A stretch of DNA of 64,000 bases from CALBZH01 sp964538515 (GCA_964538515.1 CAZIEW010000007.1:1-64000); one strand, 5' to 3'; counted from the first letter of the stretch, positions 35,601-44,578 are shown. Made by a program: numbers and translations. Notes: a model not told the origin generated them from the sequence alone.

Positions 35601-35655
35601 CAAGGGAACGACGTTCACCATTCGCCTGCCCTTGCAGGGAAGGGAGCGCACGTGA
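32617..35655 (+). CDS. Membrane histidine kinase, Cache-HAMP-PAS3-HisKA-HATPase
   Basis: A 1012-residue kinase from ATG 32617 (MSRPIPLHRWLALQF). TM1 at about 12-34 and TM2 at about 288-310 enclose a periplasmic Cache-like sensor (ADYIERVGSKPAEFWFDLL, LDLSRREFLRKAR). After a HAMP-like linker come three PAS units (SIGDAVIATSTAGMITRMNP; a middle one with ITANIPGAVYRFH; SMPSVLVGVDVEGRVTQWN). HisKA has His764 in GMAHEINNPLAG, and the ATPase has DNGPGMD and GTGLGLSV. It lacks a receiver, which the downstream gene can supply. The adjacent binding lipoproteins suggest ligand-dependent control. Confidence 0.9.
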   Translation: MSRPIPLHRWLALQFGLVATVPLVTVAALVWISLLPQMREDIFVRNQILARAISGRVSTHLHGAELELRAMADYIERVGSKPAEFWFDLLDVHAGTGALFEAIYIADQQDEAYSVGLPLSRRARRQDLLGLDLSRREFLRKARSSGHDVWSETFLSTVSSRLAVALAIPRAELVVIGEITVDRLSEFIRHLAVETGLVIMIIDRQERIIADSRQGIGGQGVNPEIHSLLHKQGPGENGSSRFEMDGRSFMGTMVPVEQIGWQVLVAQTSEEALRPITTTLRLVAGGLGLSLLLAFAAGWLQSRGVVWHFGRYAEQARAIANGYYDVSWPESRTQEFAALAEDLQRMSHAIREREAQRNQAVEALRLSESNLRITLDSIGDAVIATSTAGMITRMNPIAASLTGWSVEEATDRPLSEVFRIINALTRAPAENPVDKVLAQGKIVGLANHTVLISRNGTEYQIADSGAPIRRPSGEIEGVVLVFRDVTLEYEQARRIQESEQLLKSITANIPGAVYRFHATGDHQYGNTYVSEKAAAIFGLEGRPEDFFNLFVAGIPDSEIDAFMLSIREAVERLEPWQYEGQFIKPNGSRIWFQGSSTPHREGDEIVFDGFLMDITDRKQAELELRQLRNYLANIIDSMPSVLVGVDVEGRVTQWNRQARDTTGLDTAAVLGKPLEMVYPLLSDKLARIRETIRSGVVHVEQKVPRRRDGETHYEDVIIYPLVTNGVEGAVIRVDDVSERVRLEEMMIQSEKMLSVGGLAAGMAHEINNPLAGLLQTATVLENRLCGDLEANHRAAEAAGISMAAIRSYLEARDLIDLLANIREAGSRAARIVRNMLEFARKSDRAFSSQSLSEVLDSTLDLAASDYNLKKNYDFRKIEVVRRYAENLPRVPCEKSKVQQVMLNILRNGAEAMVEGGTWDGLPPRFILRTSIEGDMARIDIEDNGPGMDEATRRRVFEPFFTTKSVDRGTGLGLSVSYFIITEDHQGTLSVSSAVGKGTTFTIRLPLQGRERT

Positions 35656-35739
35656 GGCGGGGCCGAGATCCTGAGCGTCGAGGATGACAGACCATCGAAG
35701 TGAATCACGTGCCGGAGACCCGCAAGGAGGACCGTCGCC

Positions 35740-38208
35740 ATGACAACGATCCTGATCATCGACGACGACAAGGCCGTGCTCGACAGCGTGGCGGCCTATC
35801 TCGACGACTGGGGTTGCCGGACGCTCACGGCACGGAGCGGGAGTGAGGGTCTGGAGGTGCTCAAACGCGAGAGAGCCGATCTTGTCCTGGTCGACCTGCG
35901 CATGCCCGAGGTCGACGGCCTTGAAGTGCTGGCCCGGTTGCAGGGGACGTGCCCGGAAACACCGGCCATCGTCGTTTCGGGCACAGGCCTCATCCAGGAT
36001 GCCGTGGACGCCCTGCACCATGGAGCATGGGACTATGTGCTCAAGCCCATTGAAGATTTTCAGGTGCTCACCCACGCCATTGACAACTGCCTTGAACGGG
36101 CTCGTCTGCTTCGTGAAAACCGGGTGTACCAGGAATCCCTGGAGCACATGGTGGCGGAGCGGACCCGGGAGCTGGAGAAGGCCAACGACAACCTGAGTCA
36201 GATCAACGACCGGCTGCGTCGCATCGTCGAAAGCACGCGCGCCCTCGCCTTCTGCACGGAGGTCGAGCAGTTCGGGGCACAGCTGCTCGAGGAGTTCGGA
36301 CTGCACATGCTCGCCACGGGGGGCAGCCTGTATGTCACGGAAAACACCGGGCTGCGCATGATCCACTGCCTGGATCCGGGCCACGCGGCCGCATTCATCC
36401 CGTTTCCTCTGGAAGATGGGTCTGTCTTCAAACTGGTCTTCACGGAGAAAAAGCCCATTCTCATCCCGGACGTATCCCAGCACCCGGGTCTCGCAGGAAG
36501 TGGCTGGGAAGGATACTCGGATGGATCGGTCCTCGTTTTCCCGCTGATGGACGCATCGGTGGAAGTGACCGGAGTCCTCACGCTGCATAGCAAGGTTCCG
36601 GCGCCGTTCGTGGATCAGGACCGCGAAATCGGGATGATCCTGGCTTCCTACAGCTGTGAAGCGCTGCGCGCCGTTCGGGCCACCGAGCATTTGCGTCGAA
36701 GCGAAGAGCAGTTCCGCGGCATTCTGGATTCCATCCAGTTGGGAATCCTGCTGGCCGACGCCGCCACGAACAAGATTCTCTACGCCAACCCGACCGCGGC
36801 GACAATGGCTGGAGCCACCGCACGATCCATTGTTGGACGCAGCCGGAGCCGGCTTCTTGCTGCGGACGAGCCGACGGTTCTCCCGGTGACGGATCCGCCC
36901 CGGTCAAGTGCTCTGTTCGAGGGCCGTCTCACCCCCCTGACCGGCCCGGCGATTCCCATCCTGAGGTCGGTCTCCAGGACCGTGCTGCAAGGGAAAGAGG
37001 CGCTGCTCGACACTTTCACCGACCTTTCGGAGCAGAAGCGGGCCGAAGCCGAAAAAGCCCAGCTGGAGCGTCAGCTGCGCCAGGCCCAGAAGATGGAGGC
37101 GCTCGGGACGCTTGCGGGTGGGATTGCCCATGATTTCAATAACATCTTGAGCGCCGTGCTCGGGTATGCCGAGCTCGGAATCGTTCAGCTCGCCGATCCC
37201 GATCACCCGCTTCACGCCAAGCTCAACGCCATCTACCACGCGGGCCAGCGCGCCAGGGACCTCGTTTCGCAGATTCTTGCGTTCAGCAGGATGCAGGAAA
37301 AGATCCGAGCCCCCCTGACCATCGGCCCCATCATCAAGGAATCGATCCAATTGCTCCGGTCCTCCCTGCCGGCCAACATCGACATTCAAAGCCATATCCG
37401 AACGAACCGGCCCGTTCTGGCCGACGCCACCGAGATTCATCAAGTCGTGATGAACCTTTGCACCAACGCCTACCATGCCATGCAAAGCCAAGGAGGAGAG
37501 CTCCGGATCGATCTCGATGCCATGACGGTGCTCCCGGGCCAATTCCCGCTCAACGAAGACCTGCCCCCCGGAGAGTATGTGAAGATGACCGTGACGGATA
37601 CAGGCATGGGCATCAGTCCCAGCGTCATCGATCGCATCTTCGAGCCCTACTTCACGACCAAGAGCAAGACGCAGGGGACGGGCCTTGGGCTTGCCGTGGT
37701 GCATGGCATCGTCAAGAGCCACCAAGGATTCATCACGGTGAGGAGTCGCGTGGCGGAAGGAACCGAATTCACCGTCTACCTGCCCGTTGCCGTCGAATCG
37801 GAGATGGTCGGCAAGGAGCCCCGGCCCGTCCTTCCGCGGGGGTCCGAACGGGTCCTCCTGGTGGATGATGAGGCCTCGTTGGTCGAAGTCTGGCAGCAGA
37901 TGCTCGAAGCGCTTGGGTATCACGTCACGGGCGTGCTCGGGGGGACCGAGGCCCTGGAGACTTTTCGACGGACGCCTCACGATTTCGACTTGGTGATCAC
38001 CGACTTGAGCATGCCGGGGATTTCCGGCGTCGAGCTGGCCCGGGCCATGAGCTCCATCCGGGCTGACCTGCCGATTGTGCTGTGCACGGGGTTCTCGGAA
38101 TGGTTCGAGAGTGGCAGGAGCAAGCCCATGGGAATCCGCCAAGTCTTGATGAAGCCGTTGACCATGGAGGCGCTGGCCGTCGCTGTACGCGACGTGCTGA
38201 GCCATTGA
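35740..38208 (+). CDS. Hybrid kinase REC-GAF-PAS-HisKA-HATPase-REC
   Basis: An 822-residue cytoplasmic protein with a strong AAGGAGG site. An N-terminal receiver (Asp52 in LVLVDLRMPEVDG, Lys in VLKPIED) is followed by a coiled coil, a GAF-like domain at about 160-310 and a PAS domain at about 325-440. HisKA has His464 in GGIAHDFNNILSAVLG, HATPase has DTGMGIS and GTGLGLAV, and a C-terminal receiver has Asp755 in VITDLSMPGISG. It has no DNA-binding output, so the signal must leave via another regulator or by protein contact. It is the natural phospho-partner of the upstream kinase. Confidence 0.9.
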   Translation: MTTILIIDDDKAVLDSVAAYLDDWGCRTLTARSGSEGLEVLKRERADLVLVDLRMPEVDGLEVLARLQGTCPETPAIVVSGTGLIQDAVDALHHGAWDYVLKPIEDFQVLTHAIDNCLERARLLRENRVYQESLEHMVAERTRELEKANDNLSQINDRLRRIVESTRALAFCTEVEQFGAQLLEEFGLHMLATGGSLYVTENTGLRMIHCLDPGHAAAFIPFPLEDGSVFKLVFTEKKPILIPDVSQHPGLAGSGWEGYSDGSVLVFPLMDASVEVTGVLTLHSKVPAPFVDQDREIGMILASYSCEALRAVRATEHLRRSEEQFRGILDSIQLGILLADAATNKILYANPTAATMAGATARSIVGRSRSRLLAADEPTVLPVTDPPRSSALFEGRLTPLTGPAIPILRSVSRTVLQGKEALLDTFTDLSEQKRAEAEKAQLERQLRQAQKMEALGTLAGGIAHDFNNILSAVLGYAELGIVQLADPDHPLHAKLNAIYHAGQRARDLVSQILAFSRMQEKIRAPLTIGPIIKESIQLLRSSLPANIDIQSHIRTNRPVLADATEIHQVVMNLCTNAYHAMQSQGGELRIDLDAMTVLPGQFPLNEDLPPGEYVKMTVTDTGMGISPSVIDRIFEPYFTTKSKTQGTGLGLAVVHGIVKSHQGFITVRSRVAEGTEFTVYLPVAVESEMVGKEPRPVLPRGSERVLLVDDEASLVEVWQQMLEALGYHVTGVLGGTEALETFRRTPHDFDLVITDLSMPGISGVELARAMSSIRADLPIVLCTGFSEWFESGRSKPMGIRQVLMKPLTMEALAVAVRDVLSH

Positions 38209-38243
38209 GCACCTTCGAGAGCCCACCCATCGGGAAATACCTC

Positions 38244-39032
38244 ATGAGTGAAATTGAGATCCTGCACGCGTTCCATTCCATCCCGGAGTCGACGGATCGA
38301 ACCCTGCGGATTTGCCTGCCGGATGACTACCGAAACGCACCGGATCGACGCTTCCCGGTCCTGTACATGCTGGACGGGCAAAACGTCTTCAACCACCCCG
38401 AATCGGCCATCCTTCACACGTGGTGCGCCAACACGACCCTGGATCGGCTCGTCGCCGATGGCCGCATCCAACCCTGGATCATTGTCGCCATCGACCACCT
38501 GGAAGATCGATTCACCGAGTACGTTCCCTGGTGGGAGCCCAGCGTGGGACGGGAAGGACGCGGCTGGCTGTTCGTGGATTTCCTCGTCAACCACCTCAAA
38601 CCGTTTATCGATCGGGACTTCCGCACGCTTCCCGAGCCTCATTGGACCGGCGTGATGGGAGCCAGCCTGGGTGGCCTGATGAGTCTGGTGCTGGGAAAAA
38701 CGCACCCGCACGTTTTCGGGCGGATCGGGGCGGTCTCTCCGACCGTGATGTGGGCAGACGGCGCGATCTTTCGCCTCTGGGACGGTCCGACAGGACGGTG
38801 GTGCAAGATCTATATGGACACGGGCTCCCTCGAGCGGTACTGGTACTACGATGTCTTTTTGGATTACGTGGAGGCCACGGCACGCTTCCATGAGCATTTG
38901 AAGCGGCTCGGCCTGGGAGACCATGAGCTCCGATACGTCGTCGCCCCCGATCATTTTCACAACGAGCAGGCGTGGCAGGCCCGGCTGCCGTCCATCCTGA
39001 GCTGGCTCCTGGAAGCGCCCCAAGGGCTCTGA
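38244..39032 (+). CDS. Alpha/beta hydrolase, esterase D/Fes type
   Basis: A 262-residue cytoplasmic hydrolase starting at ATG 38244 (MSEIEILHAFHSIPES), 35 bases after the hybrid kinase. The nucleophile elbow GASLGG holds Ser141; VLYMLDGQNVF is the typical early strand, and DHFHNEQAW near the end provides the catalytic His. The family (putative esterase, pfam Esterase) includes enterochelin esterases and acyl-transferring hydrolases. No signal peptide is seen. The substrate is unknown, and its link with the sensory operon is only positional. Confidence 0.85.
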   Translation: MSEIEILHAFHSIPESTDRTLRICLPDDYRNAPDRRFPVLYMLDGQNVFNHPESAILHTWCANTTLDRLVADGRIQPWIIVAIDHLEDRFTEYVPWWEPSVGREGRGWLFVDFLVNHLKPFIDRDFRTLPEPHWTGVMGASLGGLMSLVLGKTHPHVFGRIGAVSPTVMWADGAIFRLWDGPTGRWCKIYMDTGSLERYWYYDVFLDYVEATARFHEHLKRLGLGDHELRYVVAPDHFHNEQAWQARLPSILSWLLEAPQGL

Positions 39033-39115
39033 ACGCGCTCGAAGGGACAGAAGGCACCCGGGAGAGAGCTCTGCCGGCATGCCGAAGATTAAGAGCCCTC
39101 AAGCACAATGCGGTT

Positions 39116-39904
39116 ATGGTCAACCCGCAGAAGGTCAGACACTCAATGCCCGCCCGCGATCAATTTCGCAGCCTGTTGTTGGCTTTCCTGGAAGACCCCG
39201 GTGTCCTGAAAGCGCTCTTCACGTCCAAGGCGTTTTCAGCGCCCTGCTGCAGACTCTGTGCGGCCCTCAAGGGTCAGCTGCCCCATGTCGAGACGATTCT
39301 GGATGTCGGAGCCAACGTCGGCCAGTTCGCCCTGGCAGCCGCGCGTCATTACCCCGAGGCCACGATCTATTCTTTCGAGCCCCTGCCTGATATATTTGAG
39401 GAGCTAAAGGCGAACACAGCAGACAATCACAAGATCAGACCATTGAATTGGGCCATCGGCAGCTATACTGGAAAGATTTCAATCAATCAAAACTTATATT
39501 CCAGGTTAAGCTCCTGCCTCGAGATCAATGAGACAAATGATAATCCAAGATATTCTGAAAATAAAACAATTCCTGTTACTGTCGATATTTTTAAACTAAA
39601 TGATCTCAAGAACATCATAGCCATCTCAGAACCGGCACTATTAAAACTCGATGTCCAGGGAATGGAAGCAGAAGTGCTTAGAGGAGGAGCTCATCTATTA
39701 TCTCAAATAGACTATATACTTTGTGAGACCGCTATGGTTGAGCTTTATAAGGGGCAGCCACTCTTTAAAGATATCCATGAATTGCTGACACGATTGGGAT
39801 ATGAGCTGGTGGCCCCCTTGTATATAAACAAAGCAAGGAGCGGGAAGATTATCGAGGTGGATGTCTTGTATCAAAGAAGCGGCCATTCGGAGAGCCCCCT
39901 CTGA
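39116..39904 (+). CDS. FkbM-family methyltransferase
   Basis: A 262-residue SAM-dependent methyltransferase. The SAM site ILDVGANVGQFALAAARHYP lies at about 62-81 and YSFEPLPDIFEELK follows; LLKLDVQGMEAEVLRGG is the FkbM signature near the middle. These enzymes O-methylate glycans or natural products. Start choice is uncertain (39116 or 39146). The first 270 bases are GC-rich like the neighbours, while from about 39385 the gene turns clearly AT-rich and uses other codons. This suggests recombination or an acquired gene whose 5' part has been replaced. Confidence 0.82.
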   Translation: MVNPQKVRHSMPARDQFRSLLLAFLEDPGVLKALFTSKAFSAPCCRLCAALKGQLPHVETILDVGANVGQFALAAARHYPEATIYSFEPLPDIFEELKANTADNHKIRPLNWAIGSYTGKISINQNLYSRLSSCLEINETNDNPRYSENKTIPVTVDIFKLNDLKNIIAISEPALLKLDVQGMEAEVLRGGAHLLSQIDYILCETAMVELYKGQPLFKDIHELLTRLGYELVAPLYINKARSGKIIEVDVLYQRSGHSESPL

Positions 39905-40132
39905 GAAGAGCAGACGTGAACGGAGGAATACCCGGATCTTTGGCGCGGTTCCTATGCCTCTCCGGCGGCTTCCGACCATTGGCCTTGACAGCTTGGGGCA
40001 ATTCTAATAGTTATTCTGGGACTCATCCTCAATCAAACGGGTTGTTCTGCTCTTTTTGCCCACTCCTTCCAAAAGCGCGCGGTATCCGGTCCAGACCGGG
40101 TGCAGTTGGACCTCAGCGGAGATCGTTTCAGG

Positions 40133-43105
40133 ATGAATCGGCGCACGTTTCTTAAGGTTTTCGGCACGGGAAGCATCGCGGTCGCGGCGGGCTGCACCCC
40201 GGATCCATACGGAGGCTCCCGGCCCGATAAGACGTTGTATTCCCTGGTGACCGCCCCCGAGGACATGGTCAGCGGATCCCCGACCTGGTATGCGACGACC
40301 TGCCGGGAATGCCCCGCCGGATGCGGCGTCCTCGCCAAGAACCGCGAAGGCCGCCTCATCAAACTCGAAGGAAACCCCCTGCACCCCATCAACCGAGGCA
40401 AGCTGTGCATGCGGGGCCAAGCAGCCCTGCACGGCCTCTACAATCCAGATCGGCTCAGGACGCCCCTGCTGCGGGAGGGCACCACCTGGCGGCCCCTCAC
40501 CTTTCCCGAGGCTCAATCGCTATTGAGCGCCAAGTTGACCGCGGCGACCCAAAAGGGTCCGGACCGGGTTCGGATGCTCACCGAGGTGGTCGGAGAAACG
40601 GATTTGCAGTTGCTCACGGAGGTTTTGGCCGGCTGGAACAGTGGTCCGCCTCTGGTTTTTGAGCCCTTTGCCTATGAATCCCTGAAGGCGGCCAATGAAG
40701 CGGCGTTCGGCCTGAGGGGGCTCCCTTCCTACAAGATCGACGAATCAGACGTTCTGGTCTCCTTCGGCGCGGAGTTTCTTGAAACGTGGCTTTCTCCCGT
40801 CGAATACGCCCGTTTGTTCAAAGCGATGCATGCGGTGGGCGAGAATGAGCGGAAGGGTCTGTTTTTTTGCATCGCACCCTACCAGTCCCTGACGGCCGCC
40901 AATGCCGACAGGTGGCTCTCCTGCCACCCCGGAAGCGAAGCCGTCCTGGCGCTGGGACTCATTCGAGAGGCCCTGCGCCTTGGCCGAGGCAGGGGACTGC
41001 CCCGTGCCTTTCTCCAGGAGCTGGACGCCTTTTCCGCCCCCTTCTCTCCGGAGCGGGTGGCCGAGAAGACGGGTGTTTCCGGCCAGGGCTACCAAGCCTT
41101 GATCCAGGCTCTGATGCAGGCTTCACGCCCGTTGGTGCTCGGTTCGGGGATCGGAGCATCGGGGCCGGACGCCCTCCGAACGGACATGGCCGTCAACTGC
41201 CTCAACTGGGTCCTGGACCCGCAGCTTGCACGGATGGACTTCCAGCATCGGCACCGGGTGGAGATTGCGGCGACGCGTGCCGAGGTGCTCCAGCAGTTCG
41301 ATTCGTGGACCGATCGCCCCGCCGACGTGCTGCTCCTCCAAAACGTGAACCCGGTCTATACCATGCCCAACGCGAAAGGGGTGGTCGGCGTGCTGGAGAG
41401 CCGTGCCACTTTTGTGGTCTCCCTCAGCAGCTTCATGGATGAAACCAGCGAGCTCGCGGACCTGGTGCTGCCGATCCGGCTTCCAGCGGAATGCTGGGGA
41501 GAATACGGCGGGAAGAGCGGTCTTTTTTCCACCCTGCAGCCGGCCATGGGGCGCCTCACCGAAGCACCCCATGCAGGGGACGTGCTCCTGGCCGCAGCCC
41601 AGGGAAAGGACCTGGCGGAAGGCGCCGCCAAGGCCTATTTGGTTTCCCACGTTCTTTCCGGCGGCATCGTCCGGGACGACCTGCACTGGGCGCAAACGCT
41701 CCAGCACGGAGGGATATTCGAGGGAGCCCGCACCGCGGCCACTTCCGCCAAGCTGGCGACTCCCCAACCGGATCCGGCTCGGCTGACAGCCCTCAAGACT
41801 GTCCCCGAAGCGGACCGCACGGGGCTCACCGTGATGGCGGCCCCGTCCATTCGCTTTTTCGATGGACGAGGAGCCAACCGGCCATGGCTGTGCGAAATAC
41901 CGGATCCTTTGACGCGGGTGGCATGGGAAACCCCGGTCCTGGTCAACCCTGATACCTTGAAAGCGGAAGGGCTGGTCCAGGGAGATCGCGTTAGGGTTTC
42001 GGTCGGGAAGGGCCAGGTTGAAGCACCCGTTTATGACGCGCCGGGCGTGAAGCCGGGGGTTCTCGTGGTGCAGATCGGTCAGGGACACACGGCTTACGGC
42101 CGATACGCCAAAGGCCAGGGCGTCAACCCGTTCCGAGCGCTGCCCTGTGAGGTCGATCCGGTCAGCGGGGCGCCCGTCCACGTGGCTTCGGGGGCACGGA
42201 TGACGCCGCGGGGGACCTCGACGGCGCTAGCCAAGACCGACGGCGCGCGGATCCCTTACGACCGCAGGATTGCCTTGTCGGTTTCGTTGAAAAACCTCGC
42301 TGACTTGAGGCACCCCCGGCGTGTGGGGCTGACCATGAACGATTTTCCCCTGACCCTGCCCCTTCCCGAAGGCTACGATCCCAAGCGGGATTTCTATCCC
42401 CCGCACGGCCACGACCAGTACCGGTGGTCCATGGTCGTGGACATGGACCGCTGCATCGGGTGCGGGGCCTGTGCCGTGGCCTGTTATGCCGAAAACAACA
42501 TCGGCATCGTGGGCGAGGAGCGCATCCGCGAGGGGCGCGAGATGGCGTGGCTGAGTGTCGAGCGCTACCTCGATCCCGACGACATGACCCGGGTTACGTT
42601 TCTCCCGCTGATGTGTCAGCATTGCGACAACGCCCCGTGCGAAGCGGTCTGTCCGGTGTACGCGCCGCACCACGGCAAGGAGGGCATGAACAACCAGATC
42701 TACAACCGCTGCATCGGGACGCGCTTCTGCTCTCAAAACTGCCCCTACAAGGTCCGCCGTTTCAACTGGTTTGACTGGGAGCACCCGAAGCCCATGGCCC
42801 TGCAGCTCAACCCCAATGTCACGGTTCGATCCAAGGGGGTTATGGAGAAATGCTCCTTCTGCCTCCAGCGCATCAAGGAGGCTCACGGCTGGGCCAAGAA
42901 CGAAAACCGGACCATCCGGGACGGCGAGGCCATTCCGGCGTGCGTCCAAACCTGCCCGACGGGCGCCTTGACCTTCGGCAACCTGATGGACGTTGAGAGT
43001 CGAGCTCGAAAGCTTGTCGACGACCCGAGGGCGTACCAGGTCATGGGCTATTTGAACACGAAACCGGCCGTCATCTACTTGAGGAAGGTGGTCCATGACA
43101 TTTAG
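40133..43105 (+). CDS. actB: ACIII subunit ActB: molybdopterin-oxidoreductase-like plus ferredoxin domains
   Basis: A 990-residue protein from ATG 40133 with a Tat-type signal NRRTFLKVFG ending in AAGC, so it may also be lipidated. Residues about 45-680 resemble molybdopterin oxidoreductases, with an N-terminal CRECPAGC ... KLCMRG cysteine set. Residues about 750-990 form an iron-sulfur subunit with four cysteine groups (CIGCGACAVAC, CQHCDNAPCEAVCP, CSQNCP plus CSFC, CVQTCP). This single-chain fusion is the mark of ActB. In ACIII it carries electrons from the quinol site towards the cytochromes. It is the first gene of the respiratory operon. Confidence 0.88.
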   Translation: MNRRTFLKVFGTGSIAVAAGCTPDPYGGSRPDKTLYSLVTAPEDMVSGSPTWYATTCRECPAGCGVLAKNREGRLIKLEGNPLHPINRGKLCMRGQAALHGLYNPDRLRTPLLREGTTWRPLTFPEAQSLLSAKLTAATQKGPDRVRMLTEVVGETDLQLLTEVLAGWNSGPPLVFEPFAYESLKAANEAAFGLRGLPSYKIDESDVLVSFGAEFLETWLSPVEYARLFKAMHAVGENERKGLFFCIAPYQSLTAANADRWLSCHPGSEAVLALGLIREALRLGRGRGLPRAFLQELDAFSAPFSPERVAEKTGVSGQGYQALIQALMQASRPLVLGSGIGASGPDALRTDMAVNCLNWVLDPQLARMDFQHRHRVEIAATRAEVLQQFDSWTDRPADVLLLQNVNPVYTMPNAKGVVGVLESRATFVVSLSSFMDETSELADLVLPIRLPAECWGEYGGKSGLFSTLQPAMGRLTEAPHAGDVLLAAAQGKDLAEGAAKAYLVSHVLSGGIVRDDLHWAQTLQHGGIFEGARTAATSAKLATPQPDPARLTALKTVPEADRTGLTVMAAPSIRFFDGRGANRPWLCEIPDPLTRVAWETPVLVNPDTLKAEGLVQGDRVRVSVGKGQVEAPVYDAPGVKPGVLVVQIGQGHTAYGRYAKGQGVNPFRALPCEVDPVSGAPVHVASGARMTPRGTSTALAKTDGARIPYDRRIALSVSLKNLADLRHPRRVGLTMNDFPLTLPLPEGYDPKRDFYPPHGHDQYRWSMVVDMDRCIGCGACAVACYAENNIGIVGEERIREGREMAWLSVERYLDPDDMTRVTFLPLMCQHCDNAPCEAVCPVYAPHHGKEGMNNQIYNRCIGTRFCSQNCPYKVRRFNWFDWEHPKPMALQLNPNVTVRSKGVMEKCSFCLQRIKEAHGWAKNENRTIRDGEAIPACVQTCPTGALTFGNLMDVESRARKLVDDPRAYQVMGYLNTKPAVIYLRKVVHDI

Positions 43106-43154
43106 CCATGAAGCCGGTGAGATGAACCAGGGAGAGCTCCTGTCGTCGCTCCGA

Positions 43155-43228
43155 CGTGCTTTTGGCTGGAACCCAGGGCATTTCAAAGGATACTGCCGGA
43201 TCCCGGCTGGAAGCATGCCGGGATGACG
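43155..43228. repeat. Dispersed palindromic repeat, copy between actB and actC
   Basis: Contains gctggaacccaggg, then ggatcccggctgga and gccgggatgacg. Related to 13488-13572 and 11440-11513. It runs into the first possible ATG of actC (43223), which is therefore an unlikely start. Confidence 0.55.
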
Positions 43229-43246
43229 ACCGGGGGAGAAGCCATC

Positions 43247-44578
43247 GTGCACGATGAATCAGCCACTCCGTTGACCTTCAGCGAAATCGACGCGACGGTC
43301 CTCGAGACGCTGAAGCCTGCCGGGCGCAGCTACTGGATCGCTGTCGCTCTGCTGTTTCTGGGGATCCTCACCGGAGCTGCGTGCTGGGCCTACCAGATCG
43401 CGGTCGGCATCGGAGTGGGGGGCCAGAACATTCCCGTGGCCTGGGGGATTTATCTGGTCAATTTCGTGTTCTGGGTCGGGATCGCCCACTCGGGCACGTT
43501 GATCTCGGCCATCTTGCACCTCCTGCGAGCCGGCTGGCGCAACCCCATCGCGCGGGCCGCGGAGACCATGACCGTTTTCGCCGTGTGCACCGCCGGCCTG
43601 TTTCCCTTCATCCACCTCGGACGCGTCTGGGTCGTGCTTTACATGCTGCCTATACCCAACCAACGGACCTTGTGGCCGAACTTCCAGTCTCCCCTCATGT
43701 TCGACGTCGTGGCCATCAGCACCTATCTCACGGTCAGCTCCCTCTTCTGGTACACGGGCATGCTGCCGGACCTGGCGCGAGTGCGGGATACAGCCGAGGG
43801 TGCTCGAAAGAAAGTGCTCACGGTGCTTTCGCTGGGCTGGACGGGAGCCCACGAGCAGTGGCGCCACTACGCCCGGATCTACCTTTTCTTCGCCGCTTTG
43901 GCGACGCCCCTGGTGGTTTCGGTGCACAGCGTGGTTTCCTGGGACTTCGCCCTGGGAATCGTTCCAGGCTGGCACACGACCATTTTCGCCCCCTACTTCG
44001 TGGCCGGCGCGATCCATTCGGGGCTGGCCATGGTGCTCACCCTCATGATCCCGCTCCGCAGGATCATGAGGTACGAGCGCATCATTACCCTGCACATTCT
44101 GGAGAGCGTGGCCAAGACGATCATCTTCACGGGGCTGATCGTCGGGTTTGCCTACGGGACGGAGCTGTTCATCGCCTGGTACAGCCGTAACGCCGTGGAG
44201 ATCGAAACCTTCCGCTGGCGCCTCACGGGGGACTACGCGTACGGATTCTGGATCATGGTCACCTGCAATGTCCTCACGCCGCTGCTCTTCGCCTTCAGGA
44301 GGATCCGCACCTCCCTCAACTGGCTTTTCGGCATCTCCATCGTGATCAACATCGGCATGTGGTACGAGCGATTCGTGATTATCATCGGCGGGGTTGCCCA
44401 CGATTTTCTGCCCAACGCCTGGGGTCTCTACGGGCCAACCTGGGTCGAGCTCGGAATCATGGTGGGAAGCTTCTGCCTTTTCTTCTTTCTGTTCGTGCTC
44501 TTTTGCAAGCACTTGCCCTCGGTTTCCATGACGGAAATGAAGGAGACGCTGGCTCAGGGGGAGGGCCATGGCCACTGA
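43247..44578 (+). CDS. actC: ACIII subunit ActC, NrfD/PsrC-like quinol-binding membrane protein
   Basis: A 443-residue protein with about ten membrane segments. GTG 43247 is preferred: GGGGGAGAAG lies upstream, and the in-frame ATG at 43223 falls in a dispersed repeat. It has NrfD-family features (WGIYLVNFVFWVGIAHSGTLISAILHL, then LHILESVAKTIIFTG). In ACIII, ActC binds quinol on the periplasmic side and contacts ActB. Length fits ActC more than the shorter PsrC type. It overlaps actD by 11 bases. Confidence 0.9.
   Translation: MHDESATPLTFSEIDATVLETLKPAGRSYWIAVALLFLGILTGAACWAYQIAVGIGVGGQNIPVAWGIYLVNFVFWVGIAHSGTLISAILHLLRAGWRNPIARAAETMTVFAVCTAGLFPFIHLGRVWVVLYMLPIPNQRTLWPNFQSPLMFDVVAISTYLTVSSLFWYTGMLPDLARVRDTAEGARKKVLTVLSLGWTGAHEQWRHYARIYLFFAALATPLVVSVHSVVSWDFALGIVPGWHTTIFAPYFVAGAIHSGLAMVLTLMIPLRRIMRYERIITLHILESVAKTIIFTGLIVGFAYGTELFIAWYSRNAVEIETFRWRLTGDYAYGFWIMVTCNVLTPLLFAFRRIRTSLNWLFGISIVINIGMWYERFVIIIGGVAHDFLPNAWGLYGPTWVELGIMVGSFCLFFFLFVLFCKHLPSVSMTEMKETLAQGEGHGH

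Noticed and set aside
33856..36690. Minus-strand frame of 944 codons opposite the kinases
   Set aside because: It covers two well-supported kinase genes on the other strand and has no recognisable domain.
43223..43246. ATG 43223 as the start of actC
   Set aside because: The codon lies in the end of a dispersed repeat and lacks a ribosome binding site. GTG 43247 has one.
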